Numbered from the stretch's first letter, positions 30,054 through 40,426 are shown. The stretch: 64,000 nucleotides of DNA from Clostridium fessum (GCF_003024715.1 NZ_PYLO01000001.1:930001-994000), one strand, 5' to 3'. Numbers and translations are program-made. Notes: generated by a model not told the origin, from the letters alone.

Positions 30054-30878
30054 ATGAAAATCAATCACGTACACGCAGTCTATTTCAGCCCGACCGGCAA
30101 CGCGAAAAAGGTTGTTACCACGCTGGCGCAGGCCATCGCGGATACACTCGGCGTCCCGATGGATTCCTATGATTTCACGCTGCCGGAAAGCCGCGAAAAA
30201 GTTCATACATATGGGGCAGACGATCTGCTCGTCATCGGCACCCCGGTCTACGCGGGACGCATCCCGAACAAGATGCTCCCATTTGTACAGACCCATTTTG
30301 AGGGAAATGGCGCGCTCGCCGTTCCGGTGGCTGTCTTCGGAAACCGCAACTTCGACAATGGGCTCATCGAGCTTCGCAATGAATTAGAGGCGCACGGTTT
30401 CCACACCATTGCGGGTGCCGGTATCCCGACCGAGCACGTATTCAGCGACAAGCTGGCAACCGGACGTCCAGATGCAGATGATCTCGCACAGATCCATGCA
30501 TTCGGCATCAAAGCAGCTGAAAAGATCACTTCCCTGACCGAAATCCCAGCTCCGATTGCCGTGCGCGGCGATGATCCGGTCGGACCATATTACACACCGC
30601 TCGGCACCGACGGAAAACCGGCTGTCTTCCTGAAAGCCAAACCAGTTACTGATCTGGAAAAATGTACCGGATGCGGCATCTGTGCAACAGTCTGTCCGAT
30701 GGGTTCTATCCCGGCGGATGCACCGGACACCTGTACCGGTATCTGCATCAAGTGCCAGGACTGCATCAAAGCCTGCCCAGCTGGCGCCAAATACTTCGAC
30801 AACGAGGCTTTTCTGTCCCACGTTGCGATGCTGGAGCAGAACTATACACGCAGAAGTGAGGCGGAGTATTTTATCTAA
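30054..30878 (+). CDS. EFR1-type flavodoxin/ferredoxin fusion protein
   Basis: 274 residues. The N-terminal flavodoxin-like domain (about 1-170) has the FMN loop YFSPTGNAKKV and GTPVYAGRIPNKM. A C-terminal 2x[4Fe-4S] ferredoxin domain follows (about 200-255) with KCTGCGICATVCPMGSI and KCQDCIKACPAGAK. The two centres suggest an electron-transfer protein of the EFR1 family; partner unknown. It is a single-gene unit with its own promoter and a strong terminator, divergent from nadB. Confidence 0.92.
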   Translation: MKINHVHAVYFSPTGNAKKVVTTLAQAIADTLGVPMDSYDFTLPESREKVHTYGADDLLVIGTPVYAGRIPNKMLPFVQTHFEGNGALAVPVAVFGNRNFDNGLIELRNELEAHGFHTIAGAGIPTEHVFSDKLATGRPDADDLAQIHAFGIKAAEKITSLTEIPAPIAVRGDDPVGPYYTPLGTDGKPAVFLKAKPVTDLEKCTGCGICATVCPMGSIPADAPDTCTGICIKCQDCIKACPAGAKYFDNEAFLSHVAMLEQNYTRRSEAEYFI

Positions 30879-30904
30879 AGCTAGCCACATTCCAGCATAG
30901 TTTT

Positions 30905-30934
30905 AGGGCGGCACCATTTTACCGGTGCCGCCCT
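30905..30934. terminator. Strong terminator between convergent genes
   Basis: 11-bp perfect stem AGGGCGGCACC/GGTGCCGCCCT. The surrounding bases (CATAGTTTTAGG ahead, ATTTTTCTATGTCTCG after) recur at 36143-36231 behind the VWA gene, so terminator and 3' flank were duplicated with the surface genes. Confidence 0.82.
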
Positions 30935-30983
30935 ATCAACCTGCTTTTATGACCGTGGAGTCTTTATTTTTCTATGTCTCGTT

Positions 30984-33900
30984 CTATTCCTCTGTCTTTT
31001 TTCTTCCTGTCATTAATACATAGGCTGCTGCCATCATTCCGACTGTAAGTGCAGTCATCGGCACATTCATCTGATCCTCTCCAGTCTTCGGAAGTCCCTC
31101 TTCCGGTACGACCGGCTGAGGTTCTGGTTCAACCGGTGTAACCGGTTCGGTCGGTTCTGCTGCCGGACCAGACGCGGTTGTGGTCGAAGACTTTTTACTG
31201 CCAGAACCACTTCCACCGCCGTGACCACCATGACCTCCACCGCCATTATGATCCGGGGTCGGATCTGGTGTTGGAGTTGGATTATCGCCTCCGCTCATGG
31301 CATTGACAAATTTTACAACTGCTGTTTCTCCACCAGCGATTGTTCCTACATCTCCTGTTTTCGTCACGGTATAGCCTTCATTTCCGCTCTCTTCCACCGT
31401 GTAAGCAGTTCCCTCCGGAAGACCGGCTGCTGACTTGCTCTCGCCGTGCTTTAATGTAAATGTTGCTACATTATCGACAAATTCCATATCGCCATAATTT
31501 CCGTTCAATGCAGTGCCGCCCTGCAAGGTTACTTTAAACGTGAACGCTTTTTCCTTGTCTCCGCTTCCGGTGACCTCTTTGGAAACCGTCAGGCTGCCGT
31601 ACCGGATTGGTGCATTGGTCAGTGTAATGTGATAGGTTTTGTTTTCCTTGTCATATTCTGTACTGGAACTTCCCTTCCATCCTTCCAGCGTTTCTTCTTC
31701 CACAATATAGTGACAATCTTCCACCTCTCCATTCGAAACGCATTTTGACGGAAGATCCTCAAACGACGCCGACCAGTTATTCTCCGCATTTAGTTCTGCG
31801 TGACTGTCGAGCTTCACTTTTTCACCGCTCGTATCGCCTACGCGGTAGAGATCCACGTACACGTGGTCTGGATGAGTTTCTTCGGTCCATTTTTTGGTTA
31901 CTTCTACCGCCACATCTGCATATTCCATACCAATCACGACTGGACTGTTCGTTGCAATACCGCCGCCACGCTTGGAAACATTGTCACTGATAACAAGCTG
32001 CGCCTCCGAAGACGCCAATTTCTGGTGCTCCTCACTCAACTCTCCATGTAAACCAAATGACTTATTTGTATTGGTATAAATAGCCGGATCCGCTTCTGGA
32101 TTTCCAGCCTGATAGCGATTTTCCGCCTCATCAGAATACCATCTGATCACACCGCCGCCCAGAGAACGACCGGAAACAGAAATGTGGGTAGTTGCGCTCG
32201 GCGGGTTGCTCTGAATCGAGAACTTATCCGGTGTATCGGTTCCTTCATAGCGGATCTCATCTCCTGATGCTTCATAAGAATAGGAAATGCCGCCTGTCTT
32301 CCCAGTTGCCTTATTTCCATAAAAAGCGCCGCCCAAAGTTGAATAAACCTCTGTCTCAGAGGTCGGGCACGCCCAGATTCCTGCACCACGCGATGCCCGA
32401 TTTCCTGTTATCAGAACATTCGTAAGATGAAGCGTTGGATTCTCGTGATTCGTGTAATCAATTCCGCCGCCAAAGCCAGACGATCTATTTTCACTGATCA
32501 AACCACTGATTAAATTCACCTGGCTGTTCTTATCCATATTCAGCTTCATACCGCCGCCACGCTGACCCGCTTCATTCTTAGCAATGGTATTTCCTTCCAA
32601 TGTCAGAACACAATCAGCCGCTCCAAGTACCCACAGCCCGGCGCCATTTCCCATGCTGCCATTTTCTGTAATGACATTGTTCTTCAATGTAACTGTTTTC
32701 GATATACGGCTGTAAATCGCACCGCCATCGCCGCCTCTGGCTGCCATCTCTGTAATCCGATGGTTATAAGCATGTGAATTCCGAATCCGGTTGCCTGTCA
32801 ATTCTGCCGTCTGCACCGCATCCAGATGGATTGCTCCACCATAATCCTTAGATGTATTAGAGAAGAAATAATTTTCATTCAGTGTCACCGTTCCGCGATC
32901 TGCAAAAAGCGCACCGCCGCCAAACCAATACTGTCCAGTCGTTCCTGTCATATCAATCGCGCTGTTATAAAACAAATTACACTTCTCCATTTTAACCGCT
33001 GCCTGAGAAGTATAGACAGCACCTCCGCTCTGGGCGAAATTTCCCTGTCCACTATATTCTTTGTAATTATTATCTTCTCTTGTAAAATAACCGAAATTAC
33101 ATTTCTCTGCTTCCAGCGTACCTCCATTCATCAAAACAGCGCCGCCGTTTCCAGATAACGCCTGAAAACCTGCCAGAATCGTATTCCTCAGAATGACTGT
33201 TCCGCCGTTTGCCTCGATCGCACGGTTATCTGCACCCTTGCCGCTTCCGCCAAGCAGACCATTCAAAACCGTAAAGGTTCCCGATTCCGCAACCGCAAAT
33301 GCACTGATTGTCTGTTTTGCTTTTGCTTCCGGAACTATTTTTACTTTTACTACTTTTCCATTCAAATCAAGTGTAAGAGCTTTATCAACTGAAACAGCAT
33401 TTGACAGTCCACAGTTTTTCAGCACCTTCACCGTATCCCTATCATCTGCTGCCGCGAACGCAGCTTCCAGCGTATCATACGCTGCCCCATTTACCTCTGC
33501 CACACCGGCAGCTGCCTCGTTTAAAGCCAGCAGAATAGAAAATTCGTTGACGCCAAAGGTCAGTTTTGCTGTTTTTTCACTGTCCTCTGTGCTATCCTGG
33601 ATTTCAACCTCAGAAAGTTCTGTGATGACATCCTCATGGATATGCAGGATTTTTGTCTCTTCCAGATTTTCTCCTGTCTCACTTTCAACTGCATTCTTTT
33701 TAAACTGAATGCTGACCTTGACTTCTTCGGATGGCTCGACTTCCTCTCCTGCCTCGTTTACAAATTTCACATCAAAGGCTGTAAAGGAATCCGCGCGGTA
33801 TCCTTCTTCATGGATCTGATCGCTCAATGTCTGATGTTCTTCGCTTCCGTCCTTGATCTCTTCTGCTTTCAGCTTTACTTTTTCTTCAAACGCACCCGCC

Positions 33901-35198
33901 GGTACCGTCAGGGTAAGTACAGCAGAATCTGTATTGACCGTGTAGACCGCATCATCCACACTGCCGGAAAGTCCCAGCTCTGCAGCGGTCGTCACGAATG
34001 CAGTAGCTGCCGTATTTTTAAGAAGAACGCTCTCATATGTCTCGCCCTCTAGCCGCTCTGCTCCGTCTTCTATCTCGACTTCCGTCTCCGCATCCGGCTG
34101 GTCGGCTGTATTCGTTTCTTTCTCCGATGTCTCATCTTCCGTCTGTATCTCGCTCGCCGTCGCCGGTGCCGCTGTCAGAAACATCTTAAAATGATCCGAT
34201 CGCGATACCTGCGCCACGTCCCCTGCTTCGCTGCCTGCAGAATCATTCTTTTCATTTTCTGAGCCCGAATCTGCATCCGGCTGACTGTCCTTTTCTTCTG
34301 GGGTACCTGTTTTTCCCGCATCACCCGCACCCGAGCCTGCTTCCTGACTCTTTTCCGGCTCGTTTGCCGGGTTCTCTGCTTCTGCCCCGTTTTCTGCTTT
34401 ATTCGCCGGATTTTCCGCCTCTGAACCTTTTTCCGGTTCACTTGCCGGGTTCTCTAACTTGTCCACCTTTTCCGGAGTTTCCACCGGATTCTCTTTTTCT
34501 GGTTCCTGCGAATCTGTCTCTTTTACATTTTCTTTCTTCTCAGACTCTCCAGCCGTTTTATTTGATTTTTCTTCCGCACCATTCGAAATGGAAACTCCCG
34601 TTTCTTCGCTTGCTTCCATTTCTTCATCCTGGATCTGCTTCTTTAACTCTTTAGATGAGAGAATCGAAACTTTTCCGCTTCGTTTTCCATCTACCTCTAT
34701 CTGCCCATATTCTTTCTCAGAAGAACGATTTAACAGCAGAAATAAAATTTCTTCCTCGCCCGTGATCGTATAATGATCCAGATCCTCTTTTTCATCCAGT
34801 CTCGCATAGACCTTTAAATTTACCTTTCCGTCCGGTGCTTTCACATCCGGATGCAATTCAAAGAGGGAACCATCTTCCTGAAACAGTGTCTCATACGCTT
34901 CTGATTCTTCTCCCTCAAAGGTTAGGGCATCTTCCTTGACCGGTTTTCCTTTCACCGCTTTTAATAGTACCTCACTCAGCTCTTCCTGATCCAGGACAAA
35001 ATTCTGATTTTCTTCTTCCGCCTCATTCTTTTCCAACAGCGGAGCCGTTGCTGCCAGCGCCGTCGTACTTCCAATACTGGTACTGATCATACTGGTGCAC
35101 AAACAGACCGACAAAAGACGCTTCATCTGCTTCATTTCTTTATGAAACAAATGATGCCTCTGTTTCCGGCTCCTCCCCTTTGTCTCTAACTTCTTCAT
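30984..35198 (-). CDS. Large LPKTG surface protein: beta-helix plus Cna-B-like stalk
   Basis: 1404 residues. Signal peptide (about 20-50); a conserved N-terminal module (about 60-185) shared with the VWA protein upstream; a long acidic Glu/Asn/Ser linker; a ZU5-like region (about 415-560); a right-handed beta-helix (about 600-1080) with many GGGI/GGAI turns (AIDMTGTTGQYWFGGGALFADR, GNGAGLWV, RGGGMKLNMD); a Cna-B-type domain (about 1095-1200); a second Ig-like stalk domain (about 1205-1310); a Gly/His linker (GGGGHGGHGGG); then LPKTG at about 1369-1373, a hydrophobic helix and a basic tail. It is probably wall-linked by the adjacent sortase. The ATG at 35198 has AGGAGG; the longer frame overlapping srtB is rejected. 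Confidence 0.88.
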   Translation of the reverse strand: MKKLETKGRSRKQRHHLFHKEMKQMKRLLSVCLCTSMISTSIGSTTALAATAPLLEKNEAEEENQNFVLDQEELSEVLLKAVKGKPVKEDALTFEGEESEAYETLFQEDGSLFELHPDVKAPDGKVNLKVYARLDEKEDLDHYTITGEEEILFLLLNRSSEKEYGQIEVDGKRSGKVSILSSKELKKQIQDEEMEASEETGVSISNGAEEKSNKTAGESEKKENVKETDSQEPEKENPVETPEKVDKLENPASEPEKGSEAENPANKAENGAEAENPANEPEKSQEAGSGAGDAGKTGTPEEKDSQPDADSGSENEKNDSAGSEAGDVAQVSRSDHFKMFLTAAPATASEIQTEDETSEKETNTADQPDAETEVEIEDGAERLEGETYESVLLKNTAATAFVTTAAELGLSGSVDDAVYTVNTDSAVLTLTVPAGAFEEKVKLKAEEIKDGSEEHQTLSDQIHEEGYRADSFTAFDVKFVNEAGEEVEPSEEVKVSIQFKKNAVESETGENLEETKILHIHEDVITELSEVEIQDSTEDSEKTAKLTFGVNEFSILLALNEAAAGVAEVNGAAYDTLEAAFAAADDRDTVKVLKNCGLSNAVSVDKALTLDLNGKVVKVKIVPEAKAKQTISAFAVAESGTFTVLNGLLGGSGKGADNRAIEANGGTVILRNTILAGFQALSGNGGAVLMNGGTLEAEKCNFGYFTREDNNYKEYSGQGNFAQSGGAVYTSQAAVKMEKCNLFYNSAIDMTGTTGQYWFGGGALFADRGTVTLNENYFFSNTSKDYGGAIHLDAVQTAELTGNRIRNSHAYNHRITEMAARGGDGGAIYSRISKTVTLKNNVITENGSMGNGAGLWVLGAADCVLTLEGNTIAKNEAGQRGGGMKLNMDKNSQVNLISGLISENRSSGFGGGIDYTNHENPTLHLTNVLITGNRASRGAGIWACPTSETEVYSTLGGAFYGNKATGKTGGISYSYEASGDEIRYEGTDTPDKFSIQSNPPSATTHISVSGRSLGGGVIRWYSDEAENRYQAGNPEADPAIYTNTNKSFGLHGELSEEHQKLASSEAQLVISDNVSKRGGGIATNSPVVIGMEYADVAVEVTKKWTEETHPDHVYVDLYRVGDTSGEKVKLDSHAELNAENNWSASFEDLPSKCVSNGEVEDCHYIVEEETLEGWKGSSSTEYDKENKTYHITLTNAPIRYGSLTVSKEVTGSGDKEKAFTFKVTLQGGTALNGNYGDMEFVDNVATFTLKHGESKSAAGLPEGTAYTVEESGNEGYTVTKTGDVGTIAGGETAVVKFVNAMSGGDNPTPTPDPTPDHNGGGGHGGHGGGSGSGSKKSSTTTASGPAAEPTEPVTPVEPEPQPVVPEEGLPKTGEDQMNVPMTALTVGMMAAAYVLMTGRKKTEE

Positions 35199-35232
35199 AT
35201 TCTTACCTCCTGTTATAGATCTATTTCCCATT

Positions 35233-36033
35233 CTATTCTGCCGCCTCATACGCATATAGAATTGTCCGGGCATTGTTAAATTCATAGCTGCATGTCACAA
35301 ATGAATACAAACGCACGATCGTCCCCTCGACCGGCGCGGACGCGCTCGCGCCCGCTGTCATCTGCTGAATATATGACGCAAATTCTTCTCCCGATGCAAA
35401 CTCCGTTTTCCGGCGGATCGCATCCGGCGATGTGCAGACAGCCGCCAGGGCTTTTAAATGAATCTCCCGCTCCGGCGTATAAAGAACGATTTCTGAATGC
35501 TGATCGAAATAGCCCTGATCCTTGTATCTGGAAATGTCCTTAAACATACTTCCATTCTTCATGTGATGGCCGTACAGCACATTATGCAGGGACGAAAAAT
35601 CTGCCTGATCGGCATAGTCCAGAAAAATCGTGCCCGCCGTGCTCTTCTGCCCGTTCAGGTCACGGTGCAGGTAATAATCATTGTCCTTCCCCTGAACCAC
35701 CGGATAATTGATCTGTGTTCCCGGAATCTGAATCCAGGCAACGACGTCCGGATTCTGGGAATCCAGCACTGCGAAATCAATTGCTGACACATATTCTGTC
35801 TCCTTTATTGCATCCGTCTCATCTATCTCATTTTCCACTTCTGGCACTTTTTTCTCCGGCATTGTTTCTCCTGTCGTCCCTGCTTCCGACATTCCCACAA
35901 CCTGAGCGGTCAGCTCTTCATGCGCCTTCTCCTGACGCATTTCATCCCATTTATGCATTGCCACCCCCGCTGTACCGAACGCCAGACAGATGACAGCTAT
36001 CACAGCCGCTGCTTTCCGTGTCCACTTTTGCAT
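35233..36033 (-). CDS. srtB: Class B sortase
   Basis: 266 residues: an N-terminal membrane anchor (about 9-25), an acidic stalk, then the sortase barrel. Catalytic residues by motif are His156 (NVLYGHHMKNGSMF), Cys248 (YSFVTCSYEF) and Arg256 (NNARTILYA), in the class B arrangement. It cleaves at LPXTG-like signals and joins proteins to peptidoglycan or to each other. It lies between two genes ending in LPKTG, its likely substrates. The ATG at 36033 follows GGAGG; an ATG four codons earlier overlaps that site. Confidence 0.94.
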   Translation of the reverse strand: MQKWTRKAAAVIAVICLAFGTAGVAMHKWDEMRQEKAHEELTAQVVGMSEAGTTGETMPEKKVPEVENEIDETDAIKETEYVSAIDFAVLDSQNPDVVAWIQIPGTQINYPVVQGKDNDYYLHRDLNGQKSTAGTIFLDYADQADFSSLHNVLYGHHMKNGSMFKDISRYKDQGYFDQHSEIVLYTPEREIHLKALAAVCTSPDAIRRKTEFASGEEFASYIQQMTAGASASAPVEGTIVRLYSFVTCSYEFNNARTILYAYEAAE

Positions 36034-36148
36034 CGTTCCCTCCATCTTTGCCCGTGAAACGTTCTGCGCCTTTATTTGTTAAGCAAATTATATATTTTTA
36101 TAAATGATGTATTAATTTGCATACAAAACGAAACAGATAACAGCATAG

Positions 36149-36187
36149 TTTTAGGACAGCGCCATTATTTCTGGCGCCGCCCTAAAA
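36149..36187 (-). terminator. Hairpin between the VWA gene and srtB
   Basis: TTTTAGG-GCG-GCGCC / GGCGC-TGT-CCTAAAA, a 15-bp stem with two G-U pairs on the minus strand. It is a diverged copy of the terminator at 30905. It may lower srtB and beta-helix expression relative to the VWA gene. Confidence 0.6.
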
Positions 36188-36232
36188 ACCTGCTCTTATA
36201 ACCGGGCAATTTTTATTTTTCTATGTCTCGTC

Positions 36233-39200
36233 TTACTCTTCCGTCTTTTTTCTGCCCGTCATTAATACATAAGCTGCTGCCATCATTCCAATTGCCAGCA
36301 GAGCCATCGGCACATCCATCCGATCCGTATCCCCGGTCTTCGGAAGTCCTTCTGCCGGTACAACCGGCTGAGGTTCTGGTACAACCGGCGTAACCGGTTC
36401 CGTCGGCTGTGCTGCCGGTCCCGACGCGGTTGTGGTCGAAGACTTTTTACTGCCAGAACTACTTCCGCCGCCGTGACCGCCGTGGCTTCCGCCTCCGTTA
36501 TTGCCTGGATTCGGGGTCGGGTTAGGATCAGGTCCCGGTTCCTGGCTTCCATGTTCTACCACATATGATACGGTCGGCTTCGGGAATTCTTCTGGCCGAT
36601 ACTCATTTCCACGGCTGTCTACCGGATACAGGACCGCCTCCTGATTGGTATAGAGCCCTTCATAGTGCTGGCTGCCGTCCCGGTCATATTTTCCATAGGT
36701 TCCATCCGCCGTCTTTGGGTTTATCAGTTTTACGGTATAGGTCAGCTGCACCGGTGCAAAGTTTGAAACTGGTTCATTTATATACCAGGTAAACATCTCT
36801 GTCTCTGCCTTATTTCCCGCGTCATATACCACTTTAAAACGATAATTCTGCGGTCCCGGTTCTCCGTCTCCAAAATACCAAGTGTTGCCCTCCTGATACA
36901 TAGAAAGCGCTTTTCCCCCTACTGTCAGCTGGTCTAAGTGATCGAAATCAAAGTTATAATCCTCTTTCACATAGCCCATATAATCTTTCACAACAGAACC
37001 TTTATCAACGGCATACAAAATATCATTTTCTATACTTTCAAATGAAACCTGCTTTCCATTCGCGAGGTACCGCATGAAACTCATTCCCCACTCATAGTTA
37101 CTTGCCGTTCCGGGCGGCGTAATCGGCATCGCATAGCAGTGATATCCTTCCGAAGCTGCCTGTGCGTACGCCTCGTATGAAAGATATAATGCCTTATCGA
37201 TCGAATTCACATAATTTCCTGCTTCCTCCACCGGTGTAATAAGCGATGCATCCGGTTCCGTTCCATATGGATAGTCGTGTGTATCCTTCTGCTCTGAAAG
37301 TCTGGCTCCTATGTCGGTCAGCCATGCATTCCAGTCCGTCGGTGCCTGATTATTTCCATACTTGGATTTCCAGTTATCCGGTCCTGCAAAATGTTTCGGA
37401 GAATCTGCCATAAATCCCCAGGCAACCGCCGTCGGATTCTCATTAAACATATAGGTAATACCATCACTGACAACTACCAGTGTCTTGCGTTCATCTGCCA
37501 CTCCTGTATCCTGGTCTAACATTGATTTACCTGCTAAAATACCTGCGTGAAGATTGGTTCCACTCTTAATTTCCTGACAAATGGCTGCTTCAATCGCCTC
37601 ATATTGGGTCTCCAGATCCATAAATCCATCCGTATGCGCTTCCTTGTTAAAGAGCACTACTCCCACTTTGACCTTTGCTCCCTTTTCCTGCACTTCTTTC
37701 TTGAGGTTCTGAAGCATTTCCAATGCCTGCTCTTTCAGTCCCATGCTGGTTGATTTATCTAAGACAAGCACCACATCACTTACCAGCTGCTCCTCCGCTG
37801 ACGGCAAGGACAAAGCCACTTGAGACTTAAAATTTTCATCCAGCTGTTCCGCTGTCTTCGATTTAGAAGTTCCTCCCTCTGGAATCGTCGGAAGTTCTCC
37901 TCCCGGAATCGTATATGATACAGTCGGTTTCGAAAATACTTCCGTTTTTCCTTTTTCCTGATCGCTTCCAACCGGATGCAGCACTGCTTTCTGGTTCGTA
38001 TAAAGTCCATCATACTCTTCGCTTCCGTCTTCATCGTACCGTCCATACGATTCTCCTGGATTGTTCTTCGGATTTACCAGTTTTACCGTATAGGTCAGCT
38101 GCACCGGTTCATTATTTTTTACCGCCTCATTCATCGTCCAGATGAAATGTTCTCCTCCTTCCTTATCCGACGGATCGTATTCCACCTTAAAACGATATTG
38201 AGCTGCATTCACGTCTTCATTTCCAAAATAAACGGTATTTCCATCTTTCCATTTAGAAAGCTCCCTGCCGCCAACAGTCAGACGGTCGATGCTCTTTAAG
38301 TCAAAATTGTAGTCATCCTTGACCCAACCCATATAATCTTCCACAGTCGAGTCCCGATCGACGGCATAAAGGATATCATTTTTGATATCTTCAAAACTTA
38401 CCGTTTTTCCGTCTGCCAGATATTTCACAAAGCTCGGTCCCCATGGATAGCTTTCACCAGCAGATGAACCAATCGGCATCGCATAGCAGTGATACTGTTC
38501 CTTCGCCGCTTCCAGATATGCCTCATAGGAAAGATAGAGCGCTTTATCAACGCTATTGGCATATTTTTTTCCTTCATCAGGTGGGGTACATGGCGTTAAA
38601 TCTCCTGGCTCATATGAATGGTCAAATTCATCGCCCTGTGCATCCATCTGCGCTTTGATTGTACCCAGGCGCTCGTTCCACTCATCCTCCGATAATGCTT
38701 TATTATTCCCATATTTAAGAATCCAGTTATCCGGTCCCGCCCAGGAATGTTCTGAACCATCATTCTCAAATCCCCAGGCAACCGCCGTCGGTTTTTCCCC
38801 AAAAATATAGGTAATGCCATCGCTTAAAAGCACCAGGCTCTTTCTTCCTGCTGCCACCTGCGTATCCTCATCCAGCATTTTCTTGCCTGCAAGGATTCCA
38901 GCCGAAAGATTCGTTCCGCTGCTAATATTCTCACGGATCGCTGCCGCAATCGCATCATACTGGGTTCCCAAATCCATAAAGTCAGACTTGTGCGCTTCTT
39001 TATTGAAAATAACGACTCCAACCTTTACTTTTGCGCCATTTTCCTTTGCCTGCGCCTGCAGCTCCTTAAGCATCTCTAACGCCTCATTTTCCAGCTGCAC
39101 GCTGGTAGATTTATCCAGCACAAACACAATGTCATTTTCCAGTTTTTCCTCCGCTGACGGAAGGGAAAGTGTTACCTGGGATTCAAAATTTTCGTCCAGA

Positions 39201-40378
39201 TTGGTAGCTTTTTTAGACTTCGAAATCTGCCAGTGTGGAATTTCTTCCACTTCCACTGCCGACAAAACAGCTACGTCTGTCAGACCAAGCTCCATCGCGG
39301 AAGTTACAAATGCGGCTGCGGATGCATTCTTAATGCCTACCGTTTCATATGAATCCCCCAGAATGCGTTCGAAATTGTCTTCTTCTGCTTCGTCGCCTAC
39401 AATCGCCTTATTTTTTTCGTTTTCATCGTTCTCGTTCTCTTCTTCTTTTGCATCAGACGGAGATGCCATTGCAGCTGAAGTCAAAAACATCGAAAAATGA
39501 GCCGAACGTGATACCTGAACTGAACCTTCGTCCTGGGCGCTGTCATTTTCTGAATCCGATGTATCTGCATCGGATGTATCTGTTTCGAACGCATCCATGT
39601 CTGCTTTTTCATTCTCGTTCTCAGAATCCGGTTCCGATAAATCTTTCTTGTCATCCGCTGCTTCCGATTCTTCTTTTATTTGATTGTTACCTGTATCTGA
39701 AGCATTTTCCTGCTCCTTTACATCGTCCTCCAGAGCCGTATCCTCTTCTGTGATATCTTCACTTCCTGCCGGAACTGCACTTTCCGGTTCTTTTACCTCA
39801 TTTTCTATCTCGGTCGGAACCGCTTCCTCTGTCTCCAGCTCAACCTGCTTTTTTACTTCACCAAATGGCGCAACCGTCATCCATGCGCTGGCTCTTCCAT
39901 CCACCAGAATCCGTCCGGTGCGCTCTTTTGAAGAAGAATTGGTCATCAGGAAAATAATTTCTTCATTTCCGCTGATCGTATACTGATCCATGTCCTCTTC
40001 ATCCTCTAAGCGGGCATACATTTTCAAAGTAAGCCGGTCGTTTTTCTTCTCGAAATCTGGATGCAGTTCATATAGATTTCCTTCTTCAAACAGTCCCTCG
40101 TAGGTTTCTGCCTCATCGCCGGAAAACGTAAATGCATCCTCTTTTACTGTCTTTCCTTTTTTAGCAGCATCCCGGATTGCCTGCCTGAGGACTTCTTTTT
40201 CCAATGAAAATTCCTGTCTTTCATCCCCTCCTTCGGATGTGGCAGCTGCAAATGCGGCTGTATTTGCCACGCTTGTGCTCAACATACTGCTGCACAAAAG
40301 CACTGACATGAAACGCCTTGACTGACGCCCAAACCAGCCTTGACTGTAACTTTTCCCCTTTTTCTTCGTTTTTTTCAT
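36233..40378 (-). CDS. Large LPKTG surface protein with two VWA domains
   Basis: 1381 residues. Signal peptide (about 20-50); N-terminal module (about 60-185) homologous to that of the beta-helix protein; acidic Glu/Asp linker; two tandem VWA units about 452 residues apart, each with an intact MIDAS DKSTS (Asp422 and Asp874) and the same trailing domain (GRYDEDGSEEYDGLYTNQ / GKYDRDGSQHYEGLYTNQ); Gly/His linker; LPKTG at about 1345, membrane helix, RKK tail. VWA tip adhesins of sortase pili have similar parts. GGGAGG lies before the ATG at 40378, and the AP2 gene is 48 bp upstream. Confidence 0.88.
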   Translation of the reverse strand: MKKTKKKGKSYSQGWFGRQSRRFMSVLLCSSMLSTSVANTAAFAAATSEGGDERQEFSLEKEVLRQAIRDAAKKGKTVKEDAFTFSGDEAETYEGLFEEGNLYELHPDFEKKNDRLTLKMYARLEDEEDMDQYTISGNEEIIFLMTNSSSKERTGRILVDGRASAWMTVAPFGEVKKQVELETEEAVPTEIENEVKEPESAVPAGSEDITEEDTALEDDVKEQENASDTGNNQIKEESEAADDKKDLSEPDSENENEKADMDAFETDTSDADTSDSENDSAQDEGSVQVSRSAHFSMFLTSAAMASPSDAKEEENENDENEKNKAIVGDEAEEDNFERILGDSYETVGIKNASAAAFVTSAMELGLTDVAVLSAVEVEEIPHWQISKSKKATNLDENFESQVTLSLPSAEEKLENDIVFVLDKSTSVQLENEALEMLKELQAQAKENGAKVKVGVVIFNKEAHKSDFMDLGTQYDAIAAAIRENISSGTNLSAGILAGKKMLDEDTQVAAGRKSLVLLSDGITYIFGEKPTAVAWGFENDGSEHSWAGPDNWILKYGNNKALSEDEWNERLGTIKAQMDAQGDEFDHSYEPGDLTPCTPPDEGKKYANSVDKALYLSYEAYLEAAKEQYHCYAMPIGSSAGESYPWGPSFVKYLADGKTVSFEDIKNDILYAVDRDSTVEDYMGWVKDDYNFDLKSIDRLTVGGRELSKWKDGNTVYFGNEDVNAAQYRFKVEYDPSDKEGGEHFIWTMNEAVKNNEPVQLTYTVKLVNPKNNPGESYGRYDEDGSEEYDGLYTNQKAVLHPVGSDQEKGKTEVFSKPTVSYTIPGGELPTIPEGGTSKSKTAEQLDENFKSQVALSLPSAEEQLVSDVVLVLDKSTSMGLKEQALEMLQNLKKEVQEKGAKVKVGVVLFNKEAHTDGFMDLETQYEAIEAAICQEIKSGTNLHAGILAGKSMLDQDTGVADERKTLVVVSDGITYMFNENPTAVAWGFMADSPKHFAGPDNWKSKYGNNQAPTDWNAWLTDIGARLSEQKDTHDYPYGTEPDASLITPVEEAGNYVNSIDKALYLSYEAYAQAASEGYHCYAMPITPPGTASNYEWGMSFMRYLANGKQVSFESIENDILYAVDKGSVVKDYMGYVKEDYNFDFDHLDQLTVGGKALSMYQEGNTWYFGDGEPGPQNYRFKVVYDAGNKAETEMFTWYINEPVSNFAPVQLTYTVKLINPKTADGTYGKYDRDGSQHYEGLYTNQEAVLYPVDSRGNEYRPEEFPKPTVSYVVEHGSQEPGPDPNPTPNPGNNGGGSHGGHGGGSSSGSKKSSTTTASGPAAQPTEPVTPVVPEPQPVVPAEGLPKTGDTDRMDVPMALLAIGMMAAAYVLMTGRKKTEE

Positions 40379-40426
40379 TCTTTTTGCCTCCCGTCTTATC
40401 ATCAACACAGGTCCCCTTATGCGGAT

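Noticed and set aside
38814-39500. 228-codon open frame on the plus strand opposite the VWA gene
   Set aside because: Antisense shadow of an acidic, Ser-rich coding region; no start signals.
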